The position numbers were made by a program, and so were the translations under genes. Positions 56,054 through 64,000 of a stretch of DNA of 64,000 nucleotides are shown one piece after another; position 1 is the stretch's first letter; every line of letters begins with the position of its first letter. This DNA comes from Mesorhizobium sp. 113-3-3. GTDB taxonomy: Bacteria > Pseudomonadota > Alphaproteobacteria > Rhizobiales > Rhizobiaceae. The stretch is taken from contig NZ_AP023243.1 of NCBI RefSeq assembly GCF_016756495.1, positions 1 to 64,000 on the forward strand, written 5' to 3'. Below the pieces are notes generated by a model, which was not told the origin of the DNA, did not search any database, and was given only the letters and a program-made list of their open reading frames with translations.

Positions 56054-57697
56054 CTATTCTTTCGAGACCGGCCCGACGAAATTGGTGTCGAAGCTCGGGC
56101 CGAGCGCGAAGCCCTTGAGGTTCTTGCGAAGGCCGGCGACTTCCAGCTGCTGGTGGATGACGACGAACGGGCTGGTGTCGAGGATCTTCTTCTCGAGGTC
56201 CTTGTACATGTCGGCGCGTTTGCCCGAATCCTTCTCCAGCAGGGCCGCTTCCGTCTGCTTGGTCAGGTCCGGAATATCCCAAGCATTGCGCCAGGCCAGC
56301 GTCTTGGTCTTGCCCGCATCCGAATTATCGGGATTGGACGCAAAGGTCTGGGCGTTGGAGTTCGGATCGAAATAATCCTGGCCCCACTGGCCGATATAGA
56401 TGTCGTGGTTGCGGGCGCGGTACTTGGTCAGCGTCTGCTTGCCGTCGCCCGGAATGATCTCCAGCTTGATGCCGGCCTGGCCGAGAGTCTGCTGGATCGA
56501 TTCCGCCATGCCGGTGGTCGGCTGGCCGGTGCGTACGTCCATGGTTACGCTGAAGCCGTCGGCCAGGCCGGCCTTGGCCAGCAATTCCTTGGCCTTGGCG
56601 ACGTCGAGCTTGAACGGGTTCTCGTCCAGTTCGCCGAGCACGCCCTTGGGCAGGAAGGTCTGGTGGATCTCGCCGATGCCCTTGAGGATGGTGGTGCTCA
56701 AAGCATCATAGTCGACCAGATATTTGAACGCCTGGCGCACTTCCGGCTTGGCGAGGTTCGGGTTCTTCTGGTTGAGGCTGATGTAGTAGACCGTGCCCTT
56801 CGGCGCGCTGGTCGAGGTGAGGTCGGCGTTCTTGGCGATGGCGTCGAGATCGTTCGGCTCGAGGTTGCGGGCGACGTCGATATCGCCGGCTTCGAGCGCC
56901 AGGCGCTGGGCCGAGCTTTCCTTCATGTTGCGGTAGATGACGCGGGCGAGTTTGGCCTTGTCCCCGTGATAATTGTCGTTGCGCTCGAGAACGACAGCCT
57001 CGTTGGCGCGCCATTCGCGCAGCTTGTAGGCGCCGGAGCCGGCATAGCCGGTCTTCAACCAGGCATTGCCGAAGTCGTTGTCCCATTTGTAGTCGGCGCT
57101 CGGCGTCACCGCGGCGACGTGCTCCTTGACCAGCTTGGCGTCGACGATCGAGGCAACGGTGGCCGACAGGCAATTCAGCACGAAGCTCGGCGCGTAGGCC
57201 TTGTCGACGGTGAACTGGAATGTGGTGTCGTCGATTGCCTTGGCCTTTTCGGTGACATTGTCGCCGCTGATGCCGAACTGGTCGATGATGAAGGCCGGGC
57301 TCTTGTCCAGCTTGACGGCGCGCTCGAACGAATAGGCGACGTCAGCCGCTGTGATCGGATTGCCAGAGGCGAATTTGAGGCCTGGCTTGAGCTTGAAAGT
57401 GTAGGTCAGGCCATCGTCGGAGACGGTCCAGCTTTCGGCGAGATCGGGCTTGACCTTGGAGGTGTCGCTGAGGTCGAGGCGGACCAGCAGGTCATAGGTG
57501 TTGCCGGTGACTTCGGCGGTCGACAGCTCGAACGCTTCGCCCGGATCCATGGAGATGATGTCGTCGATGGCGAAACCCTCGACCAGCGTGTCGGCGGGTG
57601 TGACCGCGAAGGCAGGTGCTGCGCCAATGAGCAGCGCGGACATCGCCGCGCCCGCAAGCAAGGCACGCGAGCGAAGAGCAAACTTTTCCATCATCAT
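56054..57697 (-). CDS. Peptide-type ABC transporter substrate-binding protein
   Basis: The 547-residue protein has a signal peptide (ALLAGAAMSALLIGAAPAFA) and the family 5 extracellular solute-binding fold, with LAESWTVSDDGLTYTFKLKPG near residue 80 and the C-terminal lobe. It probably binds peptides or a similar solute in the periplasm. Three ATGs in a row (57697, 57694, 57691) make the start uncertain by two codons. It is the first gene of the operon; the 260 bp upstream to the transglycosylase gene holds no other gene and probably the promoter. Confidence 0.94.
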   Translation of the reverse strand: MMMEKFALRSRALLAGAAMSALLIGAAPAFAVTPADTLVEGFAIDDIISMDPGEAFELSTAEVTGNTYDLLVRLDLSDTSKVKPDLAESWTVSDDGLTYTFKLKPGLKFASGNPITAADVAYSFERAVKLDKSPAFIIDQFGISGDNVTEKAKAIDDTTFQFTVDKAYAPSFVLNCLSATVASIVDAKLVKEHVAAVTPSADYKWDNDFGNAWLKTGYAGSGAYKLREWRANEAVVLERNDNYHGDKAKLARVIYRNMKESSAQRLALEAGDIDVARNLEPNDLDAIAKNADLTSTSAPKGTVYYISLNQKNPNLAKPEVRQAFKYLVDYDALSTTILKGIGEIHQTFLPKGVLGELDENPFKLDVAKAKELLAKAGLADGFSVTMDVRTGQPTTGMAESIQQTLGQAGIKLEIIPGDGKQTLTKYRARNHDIYIGQWGQDYFDPNSNAQTFASNPDNSDAGKTKTLAWRNAWDIPDLTKQTEAALLEKDSGKRADMYKDLEKKILDTSPFVVIHQQLEVAGLRKNLKGFALGPSFDTNFVGPVSKE

Positions 57698-57957
57698 CGT
57701 GATTGTTCCCTGTTTTGTTGGTTTATTGACCTGAGTTCCCGGCTCAGGATTGCAGAATTCTTGTCGGACCAGAGGACGGCCTCTAACCCCTTACCGTCGC
57801 GGTTTTTGTCCAATTGGTCAACAGCATATCCAGCGGTCTCGCGGCGGGCAATGAGCATTTATGCGATGGCCGATTGGAGCAGAATGGCGGGTGGCGCGTC
57901 GACGCACAGCCTGGCCAATCGAGGCAGCCGAACGAGAAAAATCTGCTAATTTTTCAG

Positions 57958-59259
57958 CTATTTCAGCGCGGCGACCAGGCTGGCATCGGGAAAGCAGGTC
58001 GCGGCCTGGCCATTCTTGGTCTGCCACTTGCCGATCGAGCGGCGGGTCTTGAAGCCGGGCAGGCCGTCGGCGCTGCCGACATCATAGCCCTTGGCTTCCA
58101 GCGCGCGTTGCAGGGCGGCGATGTCGGAGCGATGGAGATCGCCGACCGGACCCCAGCTGCCGGAAAAATTCCGGTCGCCTTGCGCAATGCGGTCGGCGCC
58201 ATGGCCGATGAACAGCGCGTAGAGGTCGCTGGTGTTGTATTCCTTCAGCACATAGAAATTGGGGGTGGCGATGAAAGCCGGTCCGCTGCGGCCGGCCGGC
58301 ATCAGCAGGAAACCCTCCGCCGTCAACTCGCTCGGCGGAAACGGCTTGCCGCCGACGCGCTTGATGCCCATGCCCGCCCACTCGGATATCTTCTTGCCCT
58401 GATCGGGACCTTCCAGGGAGCAGGAGACGCTCTCGGGCACGGTCACCTCGAAACCCCAGCCGCGTCCCCTCACCCAGCCATAATGGACGAGATAATTGGC
58501 GATCGAGGCGAGCACGTCGGGCGTCGAGTTCCAGATATCGACGCGTCCGTCGCCGTCGAAATCAACGGCGTGCTTGAGGAACGAGGTCGGCATGAATTGC
58601 GGCTGGCCAAGCGCACCGGCCCAGGACGATTTCATCGCGCCGACGGGGGCGAGGCCGCGTTGGACGATTTCCAGCGCGGCCAAAAGCTCGGTGCGGAAGA
58701 AATCCTTCTTGGTCGACATGAACGCCTTGGTGCCGAGCACCTCGAAGGCGTCGTAGGGCATTTTCGCCGCGCCAAAGCCGGTCTCGCGGCCCCAGATCGC
58801 CAGAAGGATCTCGCCGGGCACGCCATAGCGCTTTTCGATCGCGGCAAGCGTCCTGGCATTGGCGGCTTCGCGCGCGCGGCCGCCCGACGTCACAGCACGA
58901 ACCGTCTTCTCGGCGAAATAGGCGCCGGGCGAGCCGAACTCAGCCTGATGCTGCTTCTGCGGCGTCTTGGGCTTCTCGCCGGGCATGACAAGGTCGGGCA
59001 GCTTCAGATTGGGCTTGATACCATCAAAGGCGGCATCGAAAGTCTGCTTGGAAATGCCTTTGGTTTTGGCCTCGGGCCAGAGATCGTTCTGCAGCCAGGC
59101 ACGGAACTGGTCGTCGATCTTGGCTGCCGAGGCGGGCGTGAAAAAGACGAGGAAGGCAAGCGCAGTCATCAGGAATATACGACAAAACTGGCGAAGGCCG
59201 CGTTCTGTGTCGGTGCCTGGCACCAGCCTGGAAGGATGCGCAACAGTCATGATCCGCAT
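57958..59259 (-). CDS. Lytic murein transglycosylase (MltB-type) with peptidoglycan-binding tail
   Basis: The 433-residue protein has a signal segment (IFLMTALAFLVFFTPASA) and the SLT_2 domain around residues 45-345, with the catalytic Glu in LLAIWGRETGFGAAKMP and the family segment SSWAGALGQPQFMPTSFLKH. A C-terminal peptidoglycan-binding domain follows from about 365 (IAALQRALEAKGYDVGSADG). It cuts peptidoglycan between MurNAc and GlcNAc forming 1,6-anhydro ends. The ATG at 59259 with GGGAAAG is likely, with 59250 as an alternative. It lies 17 bp after recR. Confidence 0.93.
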   Translation of the reverse strand: MRIMTVAHPSRLVPGTDTERGLRQFCRIFLMTALAFLVFFTPASAAKIDDQFRAWLQNDLWPEAKTKGISKQTFDAAFDGIKPNLKLPDLVMPGEKPKTPQKQHQAEFGSPGAYFAEKTVRAVTSGGRAREAANARTLAAIEKRYGVPGEILLAIWGRETGFGAAKMPYDAFEVLGTKAFMSTKKDFFRTELLAALEIVQRGLAPVGAMKSSWAGALGQPQFMPTSFLKHAVDFDGDGRVDIWNSTPDVLASIANYLVHYGWVRGRGWGFEVTVPESVSCSLEGPDQGKKISEWAGMGIKRVGGKPFPPSELTAEGFLLMPAGRSGPAFIATPNFYVLKEYNTSDLYALFIGHGADRIAQGDRNFSGSWGPVGDLHRSDIAALQRALEAKGYDVGSADGLPGFKTRRSIGKWQTKNGQAATCFPDASLVAALK

Positions 59260-59276
59260 ACTTTCCCGCAACTTTG

Positions 59277-59882
59277 TCAAAACGCCGTCCGCGAGCGCAG
59301 CGCGGCGGCGAGCGTACCTTCGTCGAGATAGTCGAGTTCGCCGCCGACCGGCACGCCATGCGCCAGCCTTGTCACCTTGATGTCGAAGCCGGACAGCTGG
59401 TCGGTGAGGTAATGCGCGGTGGTCTGGCCCTCGACCGTTGCGTTGACGGCAAGGATGACCTCCTTGACCTCGCCGCCGGCGACGCGGTCGATCAGCGATC
59501 GGATGTTCAATTGGTCGGGGCCGACACCGTCGAGCGGCGACAGCGTGCCGCCGAGCACATGGTAGCGCACGTTCATGGCGGCTGCCCGTTCCAGCGCCCA
59601 GAGATCGGAGACGTCCTCGACAACGATCAACGTGGCGGCGTCGCGGCGCGGATCGGTGCAGATCATGCAGGGGTCGGATGTGTCGACATTGCCGCAAGTG
59701 GAACAGATGCGCACCTTGTCGGCCGCCTCGCCCATGGCGGCGGCGAGCGGCGACAGCAGTTGCTCCTTCTTCTTGATCAGATGAAGGGCGGCGCGCCTGG
59801 CCGAGCGGGGCCCAAGCCCCGGCACCTTGGCCAGGAGCTGGATCAGGCGTTCGATCTCGGGACCGGCGATTCGCTTGGACAT
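59277..59882 (-). CDS. recR: Recombination mediator protein RecR
   Basis: RecR acts with RecF and RecO to load RecA at gaps; recF is also in this window. The 201-residue protein has a helix-hairpin-helix motif ([20 protein letters not shown]), a four-Cys zinc site ([16 protein letters not shown]) near residue 57 and a Toprim domain starting near [15 protein letters not shown]. Length is typical. It is usually next to ybaB and dnaX; here 1.8 kb with two other genes lies between. Confidence 0.96.
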   Translation of the reverse strand: MSKRIAGPEIERLIQLLAKVPGLGPRSARRAALHLIKKKEQLLSPLAAAMGEAADKVRICSTCGNVDTSDPCMICTDPRRDAATLIVVEDVSDLWALERAAAMNVRYHVLGGTLSPLDGVGPDQLNIRSLIDRVAGGEVKEVILAVNATVEGQTTAHYLTDQLSGFDIKVTRLAHGVPVGGELDYLDEGTLAAALRSRTAF

Positions 59883-59963
59883 CGCTCTGATCTAGGATTT
59901 TTCAGAGCGCTTTGGAACATCCCGCGTTCGCCATGCTGCCACGCGAAGCCGTGGCGATGCGAA

Positions 59964-60950
59964 TCAGTTGACCTCGAGCGGCCGGCTCTGGCTGGCGATC
60001 ATCGCACCGATGGCGTCGGTATTCTCAGGCGTCGACTGGAACCCCATCGCCGCCTCTTGCGGCGCACCCTGGACCGAGGAGATGACGCGGGTGTTCAAGG
60101 TTCCGCCGAAACGGGCGGCATCCGGTTCTTCCATCGGCTCCTGCATGGCGACCATTGTCGGCTTCACGGCCACGCGCGCCGATTTTGCCGTGGGCGCCGC
60201 GGCCGCGGTCACATAAGTCTCTTGAACCGCGGCGGCCTTGGTCTTGGGCTGACGGGCCGGTTCCACCGATGCGGTCATAAAGACCTGTTGCGCCGGAGCG
60301 GCGCGAGACGTCTTGGCGGGGCGCACTGGTTCGGCCGAGGCAACCATCGTCACCGGCGCGGCGGGCTTCACCGTTTCAGGCGCCACGGAGGCAACCATTG
60401 GTTCATCGGGCAGCGGCTGCCAGTTGCGGCCGCGCTTCTCGTAGAAGGCATTGCCGCCGGCAACCATGGTGTAGTGCATGTTCTTGTACGGGAAGCGCAG
60501 GCCAGCGGTGTGGAAATACATCGTGTTCTTCAGCTTGGCCTTGCGCTCGCCCTTGAGCACGGCGTCGGCTGCTTCCTCGACATCAGGCATGGCGCGCGAA
60601 TTCATCGGCCTGGTCATGACGCCCGGCGCGAACTGTCCCTTCTCGCCGACGACCTCGCAGATGGTGCCGCCGTGGTTGCCGGAGCGCAACCGGTTCATCA
60701 CCACGGTGCCCACCGCGATCATGCCGTCACGGCTCGAGCGGTTGGATTCGAAAAACATTGCCCGCTCCAGGCACTCCCTGTCTTTCGGCGAGTGGCTGGA
60801 GGCGCGCGACGTCAGGAAACTCGGCGTGATGGCATCGGTCAGGCTGGAAACAGACATGCCGTGCGAAGTGGTCTGGCTGCAGGCAGCCAAAAACAGGGGA
60901 GACGTGATGACGCCGAGCAACAGCGGCGTCTTCCATCGCGTAACGATCAA
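59964..60950 (-). CDS. SleB-type cell-wall hydrolase lipoprotein with repeat tail
   Basis: The 328-residue protein has a lipoprotein signal with lipobox FLAAC (Cys24), the reason to accept the TTG start with its GAGGG site. Residues 55-160 carry the SleB/hydrolase_2 core with CLERAMFFESNRSSRDGMIA, ICEVVGEKGQFAPGV and YFHTAGLRFPY. From about residue 185 there is an Ala/Pro-rich tail with several imperfect copies of a unit like MVASAEPVRPAKT, probably disordered. It is likely a peptidoglycan hydrolase at the outer or inner membrane. It lies between ybaB and recR. Confidence 0.88.
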   Translation of the reverse strand: MIVTRWKTPLLLGVITSPLFLAACSQTTSHGMSVSSLTDAITPSFLTSRASSHSPKDRECLERAMFFESNRSSRDGMIAVGTVVMNRLRSGNHGGTICEVVGEKGQFAPGVMTRPMNSRAMPDVEEAADAVLKGERKAKLKNTMYFHTAGLRFPYKNMHYTMVAGGNAFYEKRGRNWQPLPDEPMVASVAPETVKPAAPVTMVASAEPVRPAKTSRAAPAQQVFMTASVEPARQPKTKAAAVQETYVTAAAAPTAKSARVAVKPTMVAMQEPMEEPDAARFGGTLNTRVISSVQGAPQEAAMGFQSTPENTDAIGAMIASQSRPLEVN

Positions 60951-61179
60951 CAGGCTACCCTCTCACTTCGATGCCCGCCCCCAGGCTGCGGCAAGAATGA
61001 GACACTTTCGGGCAAAATGATGGCCAAAACGTTATTAACCACCTACTGTTGCTGAAAAGGCACAATTTTGAGCCTTTCCAGATAGATCGAACCGTCATTT
61101 CACAAAAGCGATGACCGCTTTCTCTTGGTTTCGCCGCAATTGCCGAGAGGAAAAACGCGTCCCGCTTCCCGGGGAATCG

Positions 61180-61617
61180 CTATCGCCCGGCTGCGATCGC
61201 AGCCGGCTGACCAGGCTCGAGTTCCTCGAATTTCTCCGAAAACAGGCCGCGCCTGAGGAAAAGTGCCCGTGCGTCCCTGGCCACCGGCGCGATCTTTCCC
61301 GGCCAGTCGCTGTCGATGAATTCGGCCTTGGTGAAATCAGGATTTGTTTCGGAAGCCGCCTCGAGGAATTCGGCGATCTCGAGCACGACAGCGCGCTCGT
61401 CCTTCGAAAGCGCCGACGTCCCGGCCTCGATCGACGGGCGGTGCACGAAATCCTCGAACAGGTAGAAGTAGCCCTTGATGCCGACAATATCGACGCCGGC
61501 ATCGCAATCGGCGAGGATCTCCAGAATCTCGTAGATCCTGTTGCGGATACGCTGTTCGATCAGTCTTTCGGACGGCTCTTCGGTCATGGGCGCATCGCCG
61601 CTGGGTTCAACTTTCAT
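61180..61617 (-). CDS. Conserved-looking protein of unknown function
   Basis: The 145-residue acidic protein has an N-terminal helical part (LIEQRIRNRIYEILEILADC), the segment GVDIVGIKGYFYLFEDFV and a C-terminal helix region. No known motif or signal peptide is recognised. An alternative start is the ATG at 61587; neither has a clear ribosome site. It lies between ybaB and the SleB-type gene, 46 bp after ybaB. The 229 bp between it and the hydrolase gene shows no gene. Confidence 0.6.
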   Translation of the reverse strand: MKVEPSGDAPMTEEPSERLIEQRIRNRIYEILEILADCDAGVDIVGIKGYFYLFEDFVHRPSIEAGTSALSKDERAVVLEIAEFLEAASETNPDFTKAEFIDSDWPGKIAPVARDARALFLRRGLFSEKFEELEPGQPAAIAAGR

Positions 61618-61663
61618 GCATGCCGCTCACCCAAAACCGCCGCATGGCTTTGGGCAAGATGCA

Positions 61664-61987
61664 TCAGAAGGGCAGTTTCATTCCCGGCGGTATCGGAAGG
61701 CCAGCGGTCAGCGCCTTGGTCTTTTCCTGCATGATCTGCTCGACCTTGGCCTTGGCGTCATTGTGGGCGGCCAGAAGCAGGTCCTCGAGGATCTCGACCT
61801 CGTCCTCCTTGAACAGAGACGGGTCGATCTTCAGCGACTTCATCTCGAACTTTCCGGTCAAGGTGACGTTGACCAGGCCGCCGCCAGCCTGGCCGGATGC
61901 TTCCAGCGTGGCGATCTCGTCCTGCATGGCCTGGAACTTGGCCTGCATTTCCTTCGCCTTGCCCATCAGGCCGAGAAGATCTTTCAT
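61664..61987 (-). CDS. ybaB: Nucleoid-associated protein YbaB/EbfC
   Basis: YbaB binds DNA and forms a tweezer-like dimer. The 107-residue protein shows [20 protein letters not shown] at the start and the central [20 protein letters not shown], matching the family in sequence and length. It lies 23 bp after dnaX on the same strand, the usual arrangement. Confidence 0.95.
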   Translation of the reverse strand: MKDLLGLMGKAKEMQAKFQAMQDEIATLEASGQAGGGLVNVTLTGKFEMKSLKIDPSLFKEDEVEILEDLLLAAHNDAKAKVEQIMQEKTKALTAGLPIPPGMKLPF

Positions 61988-62010
61988 GGTCCGATCCTTG
62001 TCTTGGTTTA

Positions 62011-63834
62011 TCAGGTCTCGTCATCATCCGCCGGCGGCTCGACCGGCACTTCGGCCTCGGTCGTGTCCACCTCCGGCGCGTCGGGAATGCGCACGTCGAT
62101 GATCTTGGCGCCGGGAAAGCGCGCCAGAATGGCGGCAACGGTCGGATCGCTCTTGGCATCGAGGAAGGCGTTTTCGCGCTTGGTCGATTCCATCTCGGCC
62201 AGCGTCTGGCCGCCCTCTTCCTTCGATAGCGACACCAGCCAGTTGCGGCCGGTCCAGGCGCGCAGTTTGGTCGTCAGATCGTTGAGCAGCAGCTTCGGCG
62301 CATCCTCGGTCAGGCTGACGTCGATGCGGCCCGGCTCGAAGCGCACCGGGCGGATGCAGCGCTTGACCAGCACCTTGAAGGCGATGTCGCGCTGCGCATC
62401 GGCCAGGGCGACAATGTCGGCCAGCGACCTGACCGGCACATGCTGCGGTTCGGACACCGGCGCGGGCGGCGCGACGAAGGCGGCCGGCGCAGGCGTGGCC
62501 TCGACCAGCCGCATGGTCTGCGCGCCACCGGACCCGGATGGCATGCGCGCCTGCGCCACCGCGCTCGCCCCGCCGCCATTGCCGTTGCCGGAACCAGCGG
62601 GTGCGCCATTCGGGCGCGATGCGCCATTTTGAATCGTTGCCGCCCCGTCCAGCGATCGCAGTGCTTCGTCCAGCGTCGGCAGGTCGGCGGCATGTGCCAG
62701 CCGGATCAGCACCATTTCGGCGGCACTGACCGGCCGGTTGGAGGACTGCACCTCGGGAATGCCCTTGAGCAGCATCTGCCAGGTCCGCGACAGCACGCGG
62801 ACCGAGAGCGCCCTGGCAAAATCGGCGCCGCGCTGGCGCTCGTCCTGCGACAGCGATGCATCGTCCATGGCGGTCGGCACGAAACGCAGCCGGGTGACGA
62901 GGTGGTTGAATTCGGCAAGATCGGTAAGCACCGCGGCCGGATCGGCACCGGTGTCGTATTGGGTGCGGAATTCGGCGAGTGCCGCCGCCACGTCGCCCTT
63001 CATCACATGTTCGAACAGATCGACGATGCGGGCGCGGTCGGCCAGGCCCAGCATGGCCCGCACCGCTTCGGCGCTGACGGCGCCGGCGCCGTGCGCGATC
63101 GCCTGGTCGAGGATGGAGAGCGAATCGCGGGCCGAGCCTTCGGCCGCGCGGGCGATCATCGCCAGTGCGTCGTCGTCGACCGAAATGCCTTCCTTGCCGG
63201 CGATCGAGGAGAGATGCGCGACCAGCGCGCCTGCATCGATGCGCCTGAGATCAAAGCGCTGGCAGCGCGACAGGACGGTGATCGGAACCTTGCGGATTTC
63301 GGTGGTGGCGAAAATGAATTTGACGTGCGGCGGCGGCTCTTCCAGCGTTTTCAGCAGGCCGTTGAAGGCCTGCGTCGACAGCATGTGCACTTCGTCGATG
63401 ATGTAGACCTTGTAGCGGGCCGAGACCGGCGCGTAGCGCACGCGCTCGATAATGTCCCTGATGTCGTCGATGCCGGTGTGCGAGGCGGCGTCCATCTCGA
63501 TGACGTCGACATGGCGGCCTTCCATGATCGCCTGGCAATGCTCGCCGAGGACGGCGAGATCGACCGAGGGCTGGTCGACGGTCGATGTCTTGTAGTTCAG
63601 CGCCCGCGCCAGGATGCGCGCCGTGGTGGTCTTGCCGACACCGCGCACGCCGGTCAGCATCCAGGCCTGGGCAATGCGGCCGGTGGCAAAGGCGTTGGTG
63701 AGGGTGCGCACCATCGGCTCCTGGCCGACCAGCTCGGAAAAATTCGACGGACGGTATTTGCGCGCCAGCACGCGGTAGGCGGCGGCCTTTCCATTCTCCG
63801 GGCTTTTCGGCCCCGAATTTCCGGCTTCGCTCAT
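62011..63834 (-). CDS. dnaX: DNA polymerase III subunit gamma/tau
   Basis: DnaX forms the clamp loader with delta and delta-prime and loads the dnaN clamp. The 607-residue protein has Walker [19 protein letters not shown], the sensor loop [20 protein letters not shown], and a Pro/Ala-rich linker followed by a C-terminal polymerase-binding part (residues 480-600). The usual four-Cys zinc module is reduced to one Cys ([12 protein letters not shown]), as is common in alphaproteobacteria. No slippery heptamer was recognised. The ATG at 63834 is preferred over the TTG at 63852. The SRP RNA gene lies just upstream. Confidence 0.95.
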   Translation of the reverse strand: MSEAGNSGPKSPENGKAAAYRVLARKYRPSNFSELVGQEPMVRTLTNAFATGRIAQAWMLTGVRGVGKTTTARILARALNYKTSTVDQPSVDLAVLGEHCQAIMEGRHVDVIEMDAASHTGIDDIRDIIERVRYAPVSARYKVYIIDEVHMLSTQAFNGLLKTLEEPPPHVKFIFATTEIRKVPITVLSRCQRFDLRRIDAGALVAHLSSIAGKEGISVDDDALAMIARAAEGSARDSLSILDQAIAHGAGAVSAEAVRAMLGLADRARIVDLFEHVMKGDVAAALAEFRTQYDTGADPAAVLTDLAEFNHLVTRLRFVPTAMDDASLSQDERQRGADFARALSVRVLSRTWQMLLKGIPEVQSSNRPVSAAEMVLIRLAHAADLPTLDEALRSLDGAATIQNGASRPNGAPAGSGNGNGGGASAVAQARMPSGSGGAQTMRLVEATPAPAAFVAPPAPVSEPQHVPVRSLADIVALADAQRDIAFKVLVKRCIRPVRFEPGRIDVSLTEDAPKLLLNDLTTKLRAWTGRNWLVSLSKEEGGQTLAEMESTKRENAFLDAKSDPTVAAILARFPGAKIIDVRIPDAPEVDTTEAEVPVEPPADDDET

Positions 63835-63934
63835 TCGCCCGTTAAGCTCCAAAAGGCCGCGCCCAAAGGCGCCGATTCCTGCGCATAGTCTCGCCCGCGC
63901 TGCAATGCGTCGTCAATGTCGCGAGGAGGGCCGA

Positions 63935-64000
63935 TGAGGTGGGAGGCTGGAACAATGACCCGTTCCGGGCTCGTTAGGGCTGCTTCCTTCCGGACCTGAC
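63935..64000 (-). ncRNA. ffs: Signal recognition particle RNA (4.5S-type), 5' part cut by the window end
   Basis: Read on the minus strand the end of the window begins GTCAGGTCCGGAAGGAAGCA, the nearly invariant apical core of bacterial SRP RNA (GGTCAGGTCCGGAAGGAAGCAGCC). The 3' strand then runs into GCCTCCCACC. The 5' strand lies beyond the window. SRP RNA binds Ffh and targets membrane proteins. Its place upstream of dnaX is normal for alphaproteobacteria. The 3' end at about 63935 is estimated from the length of the family. Confidence 0.92.

Noticed and set aside
62011..63834. Programmed frameshift in dnaX giving a short gamma form
   Set aside because: No A-rich slippery heptamer with a downstream stem was recognised in the linker region.

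Overview
The window is a gene-dense, high-GC piece of an alphaproteobacterial chromosome. Gene content and order (irr-fabA-fabB-fabI, the rimP-nusA-ylxR-infB-rbfA-truB operon, ffs-dnaX-ybaB, xre next to metK-trmB and lnt-corC-ybeY-phoH-miaB), an Irr-type Fur regulator with an ICE-type operator, and rhizobial-style palindromic repeats all point to Hyphomicrobiales. A Mesorhizobium-like genome is the best guess, made from memory of the family and without any database search. No tRNA or rRNA gene, phage, IS element or CRISPR array was seen. About 57 protein genes are supported; the many long antisense frames are GC shadows.

Layout. 1-5.6 kb: replication genes dnaA, dnaN and recF, then a MoeB/ThiF-type enzyme and a GNAT acetyltransferase. 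5.6-8.2 kb: a 2-hydroxyacid dehydrogenase, an SH3 secreted protein, a DUF4260 membrane protein and the iron regulator Irr. 8.4-11 kb: fabA-fabB-fabI. 11.2-13.8 kb: a membrane GGDEF-EAL protein with a degenerate GGDEF, and an RsmC-like methyltransferase. 13.9-25.2 kb (minus strand): the transcription/translation superoperon rimP-nusA-ylxR-infB-rbfA-truB, then corA, rpsO and pnp. 25.4-36.8 kb (mostly minus): a 54-aa small protein, trmB, metK, an XRE regulator, lnt, a VOC protein, corC, ybeY, phoH, miaB, a PlsC/OlsA-like acyltransferase, rimI and tsaB.

36.8-43.3 kb is the most interesting part. It is an iron cluster reading imelysin, bfd, bfr, di-heme DUF1111 oxidase, second imelysin, DUF1513. 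A perfect 19-bp palindrome of the ICE/Irr-box type lies upstream, and the Irr regulator is encoded 35 kb away in the same window. The known imelysin/DUF1111/imelysin/DUF1513 periplasmic set here carries a bacterioferritin and its ferredoxin between its first and second genes. The second imelysin has lost the His of the GxHxxE motif.

43.3-52.1 kb: a ferredoxin reductase-like flavoprotein, a parDE toxin-antitoxin pair with its own small palindromic operator, a large palindromic repeat, gabT, and an RND efflux operon with two lipoprotein adaptors and one pump. 52.1-57.7 kb: a small low-GC DUF2185-like orphan and a five-gene peptide-type ABC transporter. 58-64 kb: an MltB-type lytic transglycosylase, recR, a SleB-type cell-wall hydrolase lipoprotein, an unknown 145-aa protein, ybaB, dnaX and the 3' part of the SRP RNA gene at the window edge.
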